Assembly: GCF_905163445.1 (NCBI RefSeq)
Contig: NC_053193.1
Span: forward strand, 5,456,001 to 5,520,000
Length of the DNA stretch: 64,000 bases
Direction of reading: 5' to 3'
Origin: Pararge aegeria
Taxonomy: Eukaryota; Arthropoda; Insecta; Lepidoptera; Nymphalidae
In this document: positions 53,881-64,000 of the stretch, piece by piece
Layout of the letters: each line of letters begins with the position of its first letter
How positions within the stretch are numbered: the first letter of the stretch is position 1
Notes under the pieces: generated by a model
Seen by the model: the letters and a program-made list of their open reading frames with translations, nothing else
Database searches by the model: none
Told to the model about the DNA's origin: nothing
Program-made: the position numbers and the translations under genes

Positions 53881-54018
53881 AAAAAAACCAATTCCTTCTT
53901 TACATGATGCAGTAATTCAAGACTGCAGTAGCGAGCAGCAAAGCTCTAAACTTTCAACCCGTCTCTGCTAAGAGGCACTAACCTTTACTATTAACACTAT
54001 TAATATTAATATTCAAGA

Positions 54019-54130
54019 GTGAATAAGCATCTTCTAGGCAAGCGCGCCCCACCTGCTGCATCATCGCTTACCATCAGGTGTGATTCCAGTCAAGCGCTCG
54101 TCTATAATCATAAAAATAAAAAATTACACA
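54019..54130 (+). mobile_element. LINE-gamma (Jockey-like) 3' end
   Basis: The frame reads KHLLGKRAPPAASSLTIRCDSSQALVYNHK: LGKRAPP is a known C-terminal motif of this non-LTR family, and the DNA continues into an A-rich tail (CATAAAAATAAAAAATTAC). Its last about 60 bp, ATCATCGCTTACCATCAGGTGTGATTCCAGTCAAGCG, match the tail of SINE-C. 5'-truncated to about 110 bp. Confidence 0.8.
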
Positions 54131-54354
54131 TTGGACTGGCTGCCCTTACACAAATCAAAGCTTTTGCTACCATTCTAAGCGTCATATGGCATACGGGTGT
54201 CTCTGGAACTAATACTGGCAACATTGGCAGATGATGATTTTAAACGTACACTACGTACACCACAAATTATTTGTAACTATGTGACAGCGTTCATCTGGGT
54301 CTGAAAAGCATGTGTAATTACAGGCAGATGATTTAACGCCTCAGGTTAAAAAAC
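54131..54354. other. Unassigned
   Basis: No feature recognised. Confidence 0.4.
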
Positions 54355-54560
54355 CTTCATCATCCTCATCATCAACCTATTACCAGCCCACTACAGAAAA
54401 CAGGTCTCCCCTCAGAATGTGAAGAGCTTAGCCCGCTTGGAACATTATGGGAACTCTCTCAAGCGTGGTAATTTTTTCGCGGTGTTTTGCTTGCTTCAAT
54501 TTTTTTAATTGCTTAAATAAAAAAGGCACATAACTCCGGAAAGTTCTAGACATTGGGTAA
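54355..54560 (-). mobile_element. SINE-B copy, degraded
   Basis: CATCATCAACCTATTACCAGCCCACTACAGAAAACAGG, AGAATGTGAAGAGCTTAG, ATTATGGGAACTCTCTCAAGC, TTAATTGCTTAAATAAAAAAGGCACATAACTCCGGAAAG. Confidence 0.7.
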
Positions 54561-54599
54561 AAATTAAAAAAAAAACCCCGACTTTCAATAGTGGTAGCC

Positions 54600-54912
54600 A
54601 CACACACATACATACACAAACACACGCACACACTACGATACACACACACACATTACGACACGCACACACACACTCACGCACACACTACGACACACACACA
54701 TTACGACACACACACACACACTACGACACACACACACACTACGACACACACATACACTACGACACACACACTACGACACACACACACTACGACACACACA
54801 CACTACGACACACACACACTACGACACACACACACTACGACGCACACACACACTACGATACACACACGCTACGACACACACACACACACAATACGACACA
54901 CACACACCACAC
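54600..54912. repeat. CACACACTACGA-type minisatellite
   Basis: About 300 bp of (CA)n interrupted at fairly regular 12-20 nt intervals by CTACGA or ATTACGA, with variants CTACGAT, CTCACGC and CTACGC. It lies directly upstream of the GC-rich island. Its translation gives a Thr-His rich 148-codon frame that is an artefact of the repeat. Confidence 0.92.
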
Positions 54913-55029
54913 AAATTTATAAATCCCAGTCATTTATTTTTGTGGTACTACTTCCCCGGATGAGTGCAGCCAAAAATGCCCTACTAAGTACACTACATCA
55001 TTACTATTTTATTGTTTGTCTGTTGAAAA

Positions 55030-55230
55030 CTCATTGATGTTATAGGTGTAGGTGGGTAACAGCACGCATGCGGCGGAGCGGGGTGGCGGCGGCGAGGCTC
55101 CCCGCTCTAGGCCAGAGGATGCGCGCCGGGTGAGCGAGCGCGCCCGCGGTGTATGTACGCGGCGGCGGGCGGAGCTTCGCTCGCGGGCCGAAAGGTGACC
55201 ACCTTGCTATAATGAACGACAACCTTTATC
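55030..55230. promoter_or_regulatory. GC-rich island, candidate promoter or first exon
   Basis: A second CpG-rich block (GCGGCGGAGCGGGGTGGCGGCGGCG; GTACGCGGCGGCGGGCGGAGC). On the plus strand, GCCGG|GTGAGC at 55129/55130 is a good donor, and a possible ATG lies at 55068. If that ATG were used and spliced to 59827, translation would stop in the 61031 exon, so a coding first exon here does not fit my exon model. It could still be 5' UTR. The minus strand has a 60-codon frame (55040-55222) without recognisable features. Confidence 0.35.
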
Positions 55231-55427
55231 GCCGCTCTGAAGTACGCTGCAAATTGAAACAACTCTAATTCCCAAGTCTGCTATTGAAATACTAGTGCCA
55301 ATTCTGCTGTTCACCAATACCTAAACTTAATTAATTTATTTATTTACTTAGGAAAAACATACCCCAGGGAGACCTTACAATTCGTCTTCCCAGAGTTAAA
55401 AAAAATTCGAAGAATTACAAATAATGC

Positions 55428-55500
55428 ATAAATAAATAAATATATTACGACAATACACACATCGCCATCTAGCCCCAAAGTAAGCGTAGTTGTTTTAAGG
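55428..55500 (-). mobile_element. SINE-A tail fragment
   Basis: AAATAAATATATTACGACAATACACACATCGCCATCTAGCCCCAAAGTAAGCGTAG: only the tail end of SINE-A, abruptly cut. Confidence 0.8.
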
Positions 55501-58500
55501 CATTAATTATAAATAAGTATTAATAACAATAATAATAAATAACTCAAATAATAACAAAAGCTATATTTTAATTAATTCACATATTACCTTCTCTCCACTA
55601 GCATTTTAATTATCTTTTGGAGCTCAAGCGGCGGGGTGTTTAAATGTCTAACTCCGAATTAATGCGAGTTAAATCACTAAGGGGCCGAGTGCTGCTAAAA
55701 GAGGTTGAAATAACTTAAATATGTAGTTCTTCTCAGAGAAAAAATTTTATTCCTATTCAAATTTCCGTTGAAACGGTTGTTCGCTGTACACAATTCAGAA
55801 ATTCGAATTGCGACGTATAATGAATGAAATGTTGAAATCGAATCTGGTCGTGTCTCGATATTAAATAAATGTATGGCTATCACTTTAATTGTTTTATCTG
55901 TAGAACAAGAAGCACTTATAGTCATGTCAATTTAGTTAAGTTTTAGGATTTGCGTAGAACAGAATTGGCAACATAGTTTTTTTTTTTTTTTAAAATAAAC
56001 GTTTAAAAACATTAAAATATTATATTGTCAGATTTATTGAATATGGTTTAGTAATTAGTATAAAGGTTTCATTTTTAATAAATAATTCATATAATTTTTT
56101 AATTATTTTGGTATTCATTTAATTTTTTTTAATTACCAATTTTTGTCATTGATCTACTACTGAGACACGATTGTTATAGCAGACTTAAAGCACGGGTGCA
56201 TGTTACAGTTGAGTATATTCAATGTAACTTCAAAAAGTGTAGGTAAAAACACCTTACAATTTTTTGTCATCAGCAGTCGCTTTATAGACTGATAGACTGA
56301 ACTTAAATATCAGCATCGGCGATAGGGGGGCCGTTGCTTGTTAAGCAAAGCACTCAGACAATGGTAGCCGAAGGGATGCAGTTTTAAATCTCACCGGTTT
56401 TTAAATTTTAATTTGCATTTGAAATATAAATATTTGGATAAATTCATACAATAGAAGTATGAGCTGCGGGGCTTTTCCGGCTACCATTCTCGTATGTTTT
56501 GTCCCAATTATGCTGTAAGGTATTTCGTATGCTCAATTCACACCAAGATGGAAGTGGCCCGTAGAGTCTAGCTCAGAGCCTACTCGAAGAATGAGTGGTC
56601 CCTAGACTACTCTTACTACACGTGCGGCCAATCCAATCATGTTTTCTCAAGAGATAATTTCATTTTTACTTCCTTGTCTTATTATGTAACCAGTTGAGTG
56701 CAATGTGTCTCTTAATCAAACTAAAAACATAAATCCATACTCTTATTTAAAATACATTTTACAGGAAAAAAATATGAAAAAGATTGTTAAATTATTGTCG
56801 TAATTAATGTAAAGTTAAAAAATAATGTTGCCAAAATAATAACTGTTGGGCACTTTTTTCTCTCAACTCATCTCGATGTGAGTTAAGCCTTTGTTGAGAT
56901 TTGCCTAAAGACACTCGCAAACGTAAACTTGTTTTTGAGTATCGAGAATCTATAATATTTAATCAAAAGTGATCCTTATGCCACTCGTTTTGGAGTTGCA
57001 AATTGAGCACTGCTAATATTTGGCTGTAGCAAGCGGTGTCAAGAATTTGAGGGTTACGGTGTTTTGATGCTCGATGATTTTACTGCCTGTATTGATAAAT
57101 ATTATAGTGAAAATACCTATTGTGAGTTGAGTTTTCTCAAACACTTTATAGTAGCAGGACAAATGCCTTTTAAAAATATAATACCACGCAGCGCTGATTG
57201 CATAGTTCAGAGCGGTCATAAAGTTTAACGGGTACTGTACAATTTTCTGTAAGCTAAACCTATGCATATGCATATGAACCAGGTTAGCGCACTCTATCTT
57301 CGACTGCGTAATTTAAGCATCAGCTGAGATAGCAGACATGCGCTAACTTTTTATAGAATTAAATAAACTACTCTGCTAGGTCTTATAAATAAACGTGGTA
57401 TAACGTCGAAATGCATTGTTTTTTCACGCTGTGATATTTTAAAGGAGCTGTCAGTTTAAGTGTGGCAAAATATTGCGTTACTATTCCAACGTTATACTTT
57501 TATTTATAAAACCCAAGATAGAAAGGAACATACAATGACACTACATTCAGTAATAATGTGAAACTCTATGATCATTTTAAATGCTACGTCCGTATTATGA
57601 ACCAACCACGCGGACCAAATATATACCTAAGTACCAACCTGGTGAAAGATGAATCTCTCTAGGTAGAAACACATTTACGACCCTCCACACCATATTATGT
57701 GCCCCTGATCATTTTATTTTGAGCATATAAATTAAGTCTTGTTAGATGAAAGATTTTTGTACAGTTAAAATAATACTGGATTTGTTCATAAAAAGTTGAA
57801 AAGTTTATTGTTTTTGGAACGATATCAGGTAATTTAAATATTAACCAGTTTATAAGTGGTTTTCAAGCGTGAGTGCGTTGACTGGGTTGAATGACCTCTC
57901 GTGTTCAATCTCGCACATAATTGACAGAAGGTGCTGGTGATCATATATTTTAAGTCTCTGATATAGCTTACCAAAATTCATTTTATCAGACAAAATTGGA
58001 ATGAGAGTTTAACTCAAATAAATTTAAGGATTATTTCGAAACCGTTTTCATTGTACGAAAAATACACAAGGGATCGGGGTATATGTGTTCCTACCATAAG
58101 TGTTGGTTTTTATGGTGTGATTGCAGTGCTACTACTTTTATATATAAAACAAACTAGATACAGGTAAAGTTTAAAATGTAAATATCACGAAATGGGTTCA
58201 GGTGAAGAGTTTTGTGATGTAACTGTTATTTATAAGTATCTATAGAAATATACTTAATTAAAACCCTCTGATTTTTATATCTAGTTTCCCTTTTTACCCA
58301 TTTAAGAGTTGAGAGTTTTTTTTAAATCTTATAATAGGACATAGGAGGGAAAAAAAGGCGCCAAATACCAATAAGTCCAAATAATATGATAATGATGACT
58401 TAGTTCGATGCCAGCAAGTAAACGTTCGCGGTCTTTGATAATAAGTTTGGACTTTTACGTTTGTTTACATTATGTTGCTTTATGTTAAAATATATAAATC

Positions 58501-59826
58501 TTCTCAAGATTATAAGAGTGTACATTGTGATATAATGGATTCGAGGTAAATTTTGGTTACAATTTCTAACATTTTTAATACATACCCTATCCAAAGTAGA
58601 TAGATAACTGAGTGCCATATATCACAATCCCAACTTGTATTGGCTTGTTTTACACTGTTTGAGAATTTTGCTGGTGTAGTAATCATTGTCATTAGATACT
58701 GGATGAGAAACTTCATCAGTCATTGCACAATTACGTTCAACGTTCAATATTACTAATGAACGTAGTTCGCACGGTTGATAACTATTGGATGCAGTAGATT
58801 TACAACGAGTGTATTTCCTGAAAGCAAATTATGGAGAGCGGTATCAAAATGCTAAAGTGATCTGTGATCTATTTCTGATGTGAATTTTGTACAATGAAGA
58901 TTCATTTTAATTTCTTCAAAGTAATATATTTTATTATAACTATCATTCCGGATTCTTCATTTATAAAACTTATAAGTTGTCCGCGAAGAATTTTTGTGTC
59001 CAGTTTTAACCCTGGACACGTTTGGTTTTTGTGTTTTTAATTTCATTAAATCCAACGTTTAATGTCCAGCACATATTTTCTTATATGTTCTTAATCTCAT
59101 TAATTTTGCGTTGATATGTTATTTAGAAACAAACATATATACATAAAAATATATTGACAAATAATTCACAATTATAAACTTTGTGGACAATATTTTCTAG
59201 ACAATTCTTATCGAGATTATTTGTGTTCCACTTTACGTCGAGGAAAATTAATAATTTAAACCTTTTTTATTTGTCACAATTTACAAATATCTCTAATGTG
59301 TTTCCAGTTCCAGTTTTCATAATCTTATCTTCAAATCGAAATTAACTATCAATCAGGATGCTGTATCAGGACGGTCTCTTGTGGGGTTTTCTACTCTCTA
59401 CGGTTTTATGCCGCTAAGTCCTTGAAACCGGCTTGAAGTTATCTCTACCGTCTTTACGTCGTAGCGCACCACTTTTGGGTGCATGGTTGTCCATTCCTTC
59501 TACACTTTGTGCCTTGGTATCTCAAAATTGTTTTTCAAACCATAACGCGTGTCAAGTTTTTGCTGAGTTCCAATACATGTTACAATATTATAATTTTTAT
59601 AATTTCCTAGGATAAATTCCTGACTGTTATTATTTTTAATATTAGATTACCCGATATAAAAGTTTTGAGCAATATTTACGTTAGTTAAATCGATGGCACG
59701 ACCACTTTTGCATCTCATCGCTCACTATGTAGTACATTTTTGCGCTAGTGTTTTTCAGTAATGTTGATACTCGTAGATAGCCGTCATGCAGCGTTGGAAA
59801 GGATGCTCACTGGTTATGTGTTGCAG
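55501..59826. other. Repeat-poor stretch upstream of candidate exons
   Basis: More than 4 kb in which I recognise no dispersed element, unusual for this window. TATGCATATGCATA (57262-57275) is a palindromic run of POU-octamer-like half sites. GGGGGGCCGTTGCTTG...CAATGGTAGCC (56325-56365) is at most a faint tRNA-like head. All frames are short and AT-rich. Confidence 0.45.
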
Positions 59827-60000
59827 GCGCGCCAACACGGCCGCCAGCCCGTGCCGCCTAGCTCGAGCCAGCACAGCCCCGTCCACCCCGCGCCCACCGG
59901 CGTCCGAGCCTACTCCTGCCAACACTGGGAGTCAAGACTCGCGCCACCGCCCCGCAACCTCTCATCCCTCGAGCCGCACTCGCCATGCGATGTCGTCGAG
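59827..60000 (+). CDS. Candidate coding exon, phase 0-0, gene unknown
   Basis: 174 bp (58 codons) between an acceptor TTATGTGTTGCAG (ending 59826) and a donor GTCGAG|GTACTG (60000/60001). In the frame starting at 59827 nearly all third codon positions are G or C, in contrast to AT-rich flanks. The protein is rich in Pro, Ser, His and Gln (for example QPVPPSSSQHSPVHPAP, then RAYSCQHWESRL), with no recognised domain; it looks like a disordered linker. A second frame is also open, with lower third-position GC. A caution: the acceptor region (GCGTTGGAAAGGATGC..ACTGG.TATGTGTT) resembles 60363-60400, which hints at a repeat. It could be an internal exon of a large regulatory or scaffold gene. Confidence 0.35.
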
Positions 60001-61030
60001 GTACTGCCTGACTTGTTGTGTCTACGTGTCGATGTTCTAGTCTTAGCATGAAACTGTATCGATGTAAAGCCACACACGCTACCAACCGGCGGCTTTTTAA
60101 ATTACGATCGTTTGTTGTAGATTTGCGTAAGCCGCTCGAGTGCGTATGTCGCTTCGTAAACCGTTTATGTGCTGTTACAGAAATATAGTGTAAGTATTGA
60201 GCTTCCTGTAATATTCGTAAATATAGTATTCGATGTAAATGTTTATTTTAATTTGTATGGTAAGCTAGCATGAGCAAGTGAGACAATGCAATGACTGGGG
60301 TCACCTTTAACATGATTACGCGTAATCCTATCGTTGCTGTAAGTGTAATGGTTCTAGCGTGCCGTTGGAAAGGACGCCAGTAATATGTGTTACGGGCCAG
60401 TGTTGGTACGCGAAGTGACAAAAGTAGGCCGGCCATGAAACAGAGACATCTAGCGGAGAATGTCCGGGGGCAGGTGTTGAAGAATCAGAGACTGCGACTC
60501 GACGTGCGGAACGAGACTTGAGTGCACACAACTGAAACAATAATAAAAAAAAAAACTTTAACAAAATCAATGATATAACGCCAAATTGCGCTTGCTTCCA
60601 ATATCGTTTTCTCACACTTAAACATATCGTAAGATTAAAAAGTTCAATTAGAGTTTAAAGAATTAAATATAGTTACGCGCCTTTTCTAGTGCCTATCTTC
60701 ATTCAATTCTAAATCATCTCTAGTGAGATAAAATTAAAATCTTATAACTGTGATGAGACTAAAGTAAAAGTGATATTGATGTTTGACGCGTAAACGTGAA
60801 CTTATCTCTCGGATATTTGTACTTAAACTAGAATAGTCACGCTAGAATAGAATTCTAAATTTGCTCGAATAATTCATTAAAAATAATTTTACTTAAACTA
60901 ACTAAACCGTGGGCTCGTGCGTGAATAAGTAACCTGTGTATAGTGAGTTTTGTGTGAAACCTTAGCCTAGGTGCTAAGTCTACTTTTTCGCCCGCGTTTC
61001 CCCACGGCCTTAAAGCTGGCAAGTATGCAG
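60001..61030. other. Region between candidate exons
   Basis: 60345-60530 is moderately GC-rich and open on the minus strand (60328-60615, 95 codons, hydrophobic Leu/Phe stretch near the start). I do not recognise it. CGTTGGAAAGGACGCCAGTAATATGTGTTACGGG (60362-60395) echoes 59791-59828. Confidence 0.4.
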
Positions 61031-61165
61031 GCAGCTCTCATGCTAAGAGCCAAATCGCGGGAAAGAAAAAAACAACGTTTGAAGCGAGGAATCAAGAACG
61101 AATTGCCAAGCAATGTGGCGACCAAACCGATCGCGCCGTTCCCGAGATATCCTCCGGCGTCCTGG
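61031..61165 (+). CDS. Candidate coding exon, basic peptide, gene unknown
   Basis: 135 bp (45 codons) between CAAGTATGCAG (acceptor, 61030; pyrimidine-rich CTACTTTTTCGCCCGCGTTTCCCC lies upstream) and CCTGG|GTATGT (donor 61165/61166). It is phase 0 at both ends, matching the 59827-60000 exon. The peptide contains AKSRERKKQRLKRG, a strongly basic stretch like a bipartite nuclear signal or acidic-surface binding helix, then a Pro-rich end (KPIAPFPRYPP). Alternatively ATG at 61025 (A at -3) could make this a first coding exon beginning MQAALMLRAK. Length and codon use support coding better than any other non-element frame in the window. Confidence 0.4.
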
Positions 61166-62554
61166 GTATGTACTAGATTACTTTTAAATTATCTCTGCAT
61201 GTTGCGAAAGCCGTGTATTGCTCGTTTATGCCGAAGTGCTTGGTTATAGATTTATAGTATGTATCTGTTTCTGTTTCATATTAATACTATCTAAGCCCGG
61301 CCAAGCTTTTCTGTGGCTCAGTCTGTTGTTTTTGTTAATTATTGTTTTATTTCAAACCTCGTCATAGCTTAAAATTTACCATTTCCTTTAAAACTAAGTA
61401 TATAAAACACTATTTTATATAAAATCAATGTTGTGTTAAAACATCTACTGCCATGTACAACAAAACTGAAGTTGATTTTTTATTATACATAGATATTTTA
61501 CTGATTCTATTCCTACACTATATCGTTATGATAATTGTGGTTTGAAGACATCTTGGAAAAGGTATAAGAAAATAATGAGATTTTAGTTAATTAATTTATG
61601 ACAGTTTTTAGCCGTCATAAATTTTTCAATTATTTAATTAAGAGAATAAAAAAATAGAAAATAAAAAGAGATTTAATTTCACTTTTAATAACACGAGTAA
61701 TAATGGTAAGGTCAGTGATCTTTACTGGTTCTGAAGGGGATAAATCAGGAACAAAAATCTGAATGGCAAGTTAATAAATTTACAGCAGAGAAAAGCTTGA
61801 TTCATAGTAAACTTACAATTCAATTTTGGATTTTATGGCTAATGGATACTATGAGATAAAGATGAAACACATTTTAAAAACTGTTTGGTGAAAACTGGGA
61901 ATCAATGCCAAAGTTTAATTTCTTTTTTTTCTTTATATGTAAGTGTTGTATATTTACTAAAAACTTAAACACTAAGTATATTTACAAAAAAAAATGCCTA
62001 CACCTGAAAAGGACTACACGTAAATACACTAGCAGTCATACAACATTATAAGGATTCAGGATGGGAGAACACCAGAAAGTTGTTGAGGACATGAAAATAG
62101 AACTTCGGAAATAATCCCAAACACACCTTCGTCACATAACCTAAGCAACATTCAGCATATAAATTGATTACTGATTTTAATCTGTAATTTGACAAAAGCA
62201 TACCAATTTGTAAGTCTTCTTAGCTCTGTCCAAAAAAAGACTTTCGTAAAAGGATGTAAAACAAGATAAGTATGTTCATAAGGAGTTTTAAAGTTTTATG
62301 TAGAAACACTTTGATTCACTTATACATCTTGCAGATTATAATTAATTATTGACAAGCAGGTAATAACATTGCAAGGACGTGGTACTGAAAAAAGTAGCAC
62401 CGATCACTCACTTACTTAGCTTTTTTGGACAGAGCTTACGAAACATGCTGTGCTACATACGTCGCAATAGAATTATAAAACTGCTACATTAAAACTTTTG
62501 CCTTACTAAAATAATTACTAAACAGTGTCATGGCATCTAGCCCTATACATATAA
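61166..62554. other. Unassigned, AT-rich
   Basis: No exon or repeat recognised. It would be intron or intergenic downstream of the candidate exon. Confidence 0.45.
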
Positions 62555-62935
62555 TATTGTTCATCATCACCATCGTCACTTTAAACGATTGACGTCGATT
62601 GCTGGACATAGGTCTTTTGTAGGGCGTTCTAAACTCCACGATTCTGGGCCGCGTGTTTCCAGCGGCACCCCTGGACTCGTTTGATGTCGTCTATCCACCT
62701 GGTTGGGGATTGACCAACGCTGCGTTTACCGGTGCGGGGTTGCCATACCAACACCTTGGGGATCCCAATGTCCATCAGTTCTCCGAGCTATGTGCCCCGC
62801 CTATTGCCACTTCAGCTTCGCGACTCGTTGGGCTGTGTCGGTAACTCTGATTCTTCTACGGATCTCCTAATTTCTGATCACGTAAAGATTCTCCTGGCTC
62901 TAACTCTTTCCATAGCTCGCATCATAAATTATCAC
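62555..62935 (-). mobile_element. RTE-type LINE 3' end, decayed
   Basis: Tail at left (TCATCATCACCATCGTC), then CGATTGCTGGACATAGGTC, GGACTCGTTTGATGTCGTC, CCACCTGGTTGGGG, CGGTGCGGGGTTGCC, CCAATGTCCATCAG, CGCGACTCGTTGGGC, GATCTCCTAATTTCTGATCACG. Reading reversed gives pieces of the same RT C-terminus as 63617-63847, with frameshifts. Confidence 0.75.
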
Positions 62936-62954
62936 TGTCACATTATATTGTTAT

Positions 62955-63275
62955 TTATTACATATTATCATCATCTCTTACCCATCGCTGGCCGAGTATC
63001 CTCTCAGAATGTTGTCTCAGAATGAGTTAGGCCGTAGTCCACCTTGTTGGACAATATTAGTAGACTTCAAATGTCTTAGAAAACATTATGGAAAACTCTT
63101 AGACCTGCAGGTTTCCTTACAATGTTTTCTTTTACTAGTAAAGCAACTGCTATTTAATAGTTTAAATGAAAAACGCACATAATATCTCCGACAAACAGAA
63201 ATGCGTGCCGGGAATCGAACTCTGTCCCCCCAAAACGGAGGCTGAATTAAGAACCAGGCAATCACCGCTCATATT
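62955..63275 (-). mobile_element. SINE-B copy
   Basis: CTTACCCATCGCTGGCCGAGTATCC, TTAGGCCGTAGTCCACCTTG, AAAACATTATGGAAAACTCTTAGACCTGCAGGTTTCC, ATGAAAAACGCACATAATATCTCCG, and a reversed head with CGGGAATCGAACTCTG (B box) and CAGGCAATCACCGCTC (A box). Confidence 0.78.
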
Positions 63276-63489
63276 GTTATTATTATTGTCAAATGCTCGC
63301 TGCATTTTCAAGCCAGGCTGATTCTTTTTGCGAACAATGAGCCGACTCGACTGTCATCCAAAGAAGCAATTAGCACAGGCAATTATATTAAAATCTTCTA
63401 AGTCTTTTGGCATTTAAACTCCATTGTCCTAGGGCCTCCACGACAAAAGCGACATCGTGATGGTAACATGACATTTTGATAACTATCAT

Positions 63490-63595
63490 ATTAGTCAAGT
63501 GATTAGGATGTCGGACAAGGGATCACGAGATTCTGAATACGATTCCAGTAGGGCTTGTATGCGCTCCACGGGAGAGTAATTATGTCTACCCTTTA
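63490..63595 (+). mobile_element. SINE-D head
   Basis: TTAGTCAAGTGATTAGGATGTCGGACAAGGGATCACGAGATTCTGAATACGATTCCAGTAGGGC: a tRNA-derived head with an A-box-like AGTCAAGTGATTAGGA and a B-box-like ATACGATTCC. Confidence 0.5.
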
Positions 63596-63599
63596 AATC

Positions 63600-63853
63600 A
63601 TCTCATCATCATCATGTCAACCAATCGACGTCCACTGCTGGACATAGGTTTTTTGTAGGGAGTTCCACAATACACGATCCTGGGCCACTTTCCTCCAGCG
63701 GCTCCCAGCGACTCGCCTGATGTCATCAGTCCACCTCGTTGGGGGCCGACCTACGCTGCGCTTACCGGTGCGGGGTCGCCATTCCAGCACCTTAAGACCC
63801 CAACGTCCATCGGTTCTCCGATGTGCCCTGCCCATTGCAACTATCATCTATCG
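63600..63853 (-). mobile_element. RTE-type LINE 3' end with RT C-terminus
   Basis: A 76-codon minus frame (63617-63847) contains RRTDGRWGLKVLEWRPRTG, RSVGRPPTRWTDDIRRVAG, QDR..WNSLQ and YVQQWTS. This is the C-terminus of lepidopteran RTE-type endonuclease/reverse transcriptases (HmRTE-like). The 3' end (left) is CATCATCATCATGTCAACC. It is cleanly readable but truncated to its last 250 bp. Confidence 0.85.
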
Positions 63854-64000
63854 CGATAAAATATACGAGCAACCGGTAGAGATAATTATCTCATGGCGCG
63901 CATGCTACTTTACTGAGTTAGGCCTAAAAGTCGTTGGTTACACACTCAAATAACCCTCTTAATAATTTGGAACACTAAAAAATGTATATTTCATACCAGC
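63854..64000. other. Unassigned window end
   Basis: Nothing recognised in the last 150 bases. Confidence 0.4.

Noticed and set aside
54591..55037. 148-codon open frame rich in Thr and His
   Set aside because: It is the translation of the CACACACTACGA minisatellite and has no independent coding evidence.
55068..55129. ATG in the GC-rich island as the start of the gene at 60 kb
   Set aside because: 62 nt from ATG to donor sets the wrong phase: the 59827 exon would be read in the lower-GC3 frame and the 61031 exon would stop after a few codons.
60328..60615. 95-codon minus-strand frame with a hydrophobic stretch resembling a signal anchor
   Set aside because: The hydrophobic part comes from an AT-rich A/T run (AATAAAAAAAAAAAC reversed). 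No splice logic, no homologue recognised; part shares a motif with 59791-59828.
1..64000. CRISPR array, prokaryotic operons, integrated virus genes, LTR retrotransposon
   Set aside because: No regularly spaced repeats with unique spacers, no ribosome-binding-site/operon layout, and no gag/pol/env-like or paired LTR sequences were recognised.

Overview
The window looks like nuclear DNA of a lepidopteran insect, probably a nymphalid or satyrine-type butterfly. It is AT-rich and gene-poor, and it is packed with dispersed repeat families typical of butterflies and moths: tRNA-derived SINEs with internal A and B boxes, 5'-truncated non-LTR retrotransposons (LINEs), and short non-autonomous Helitrons with the CTAG end and a GCGACTTCGTCCGCG hairpin. 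There are no bacterial operons, CRISPR arrays, rRNA genes or convincing functional tRNA genes. Family names below are working labels based on sequence shared between copies in the window and on remembered lepidopteran families. No database was searched.

Layout: 1-9 kb holds sparse repeats, an RTE-type LINE end with internal duplications, and a possible non-coding splice structure near 2.6-2.9 kb. 9-25 kb is dense nested SINE/LINE/Helitron debris with three striking fold-back hairpins (9.95, 19.7 and 24.04 kb) and a juxtaposed splice-acceptor/donor at 18.636 kb that resembles a recursive splice site. A GC-rich island lies at 25.33-25.56 kb. 27-32 kb is moderately repetitive. 32.3-34.0 kb is a Helitron containing a 5'-truncated LINE, and this LINE carries the only long open reading frame (380 codons, reverse transcriptase, minus strand). 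34-54 kb is again SINE/LINE/Helitron mosaic, followed by a CACACACTACGA-type minisatellite (54.60-54.91 kb) and a second GC-rich island (55.06-55.20 kb). 55.5-59.8 kb is the most repeat-poor stretch. Two candidate coding exons, both phase 0 on the plus strand, lie at 59827-60000 and 61031-61165. RTE-type LINE ends and SINEs close the window.

My reading is that most of the window is intron or intergenic DNA, perhaps a long intron of a plus-strand gene whose exons appear near 60-61 kb. That gene is not identified. The best supported biology is mobile-element biology. At least two SINE families end with the same sequence as a LINE family also present here, the expected sign that the SINE borrows the LINE's reverse transcriptase. 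Several insertions are nested, which gives a relative order of events.
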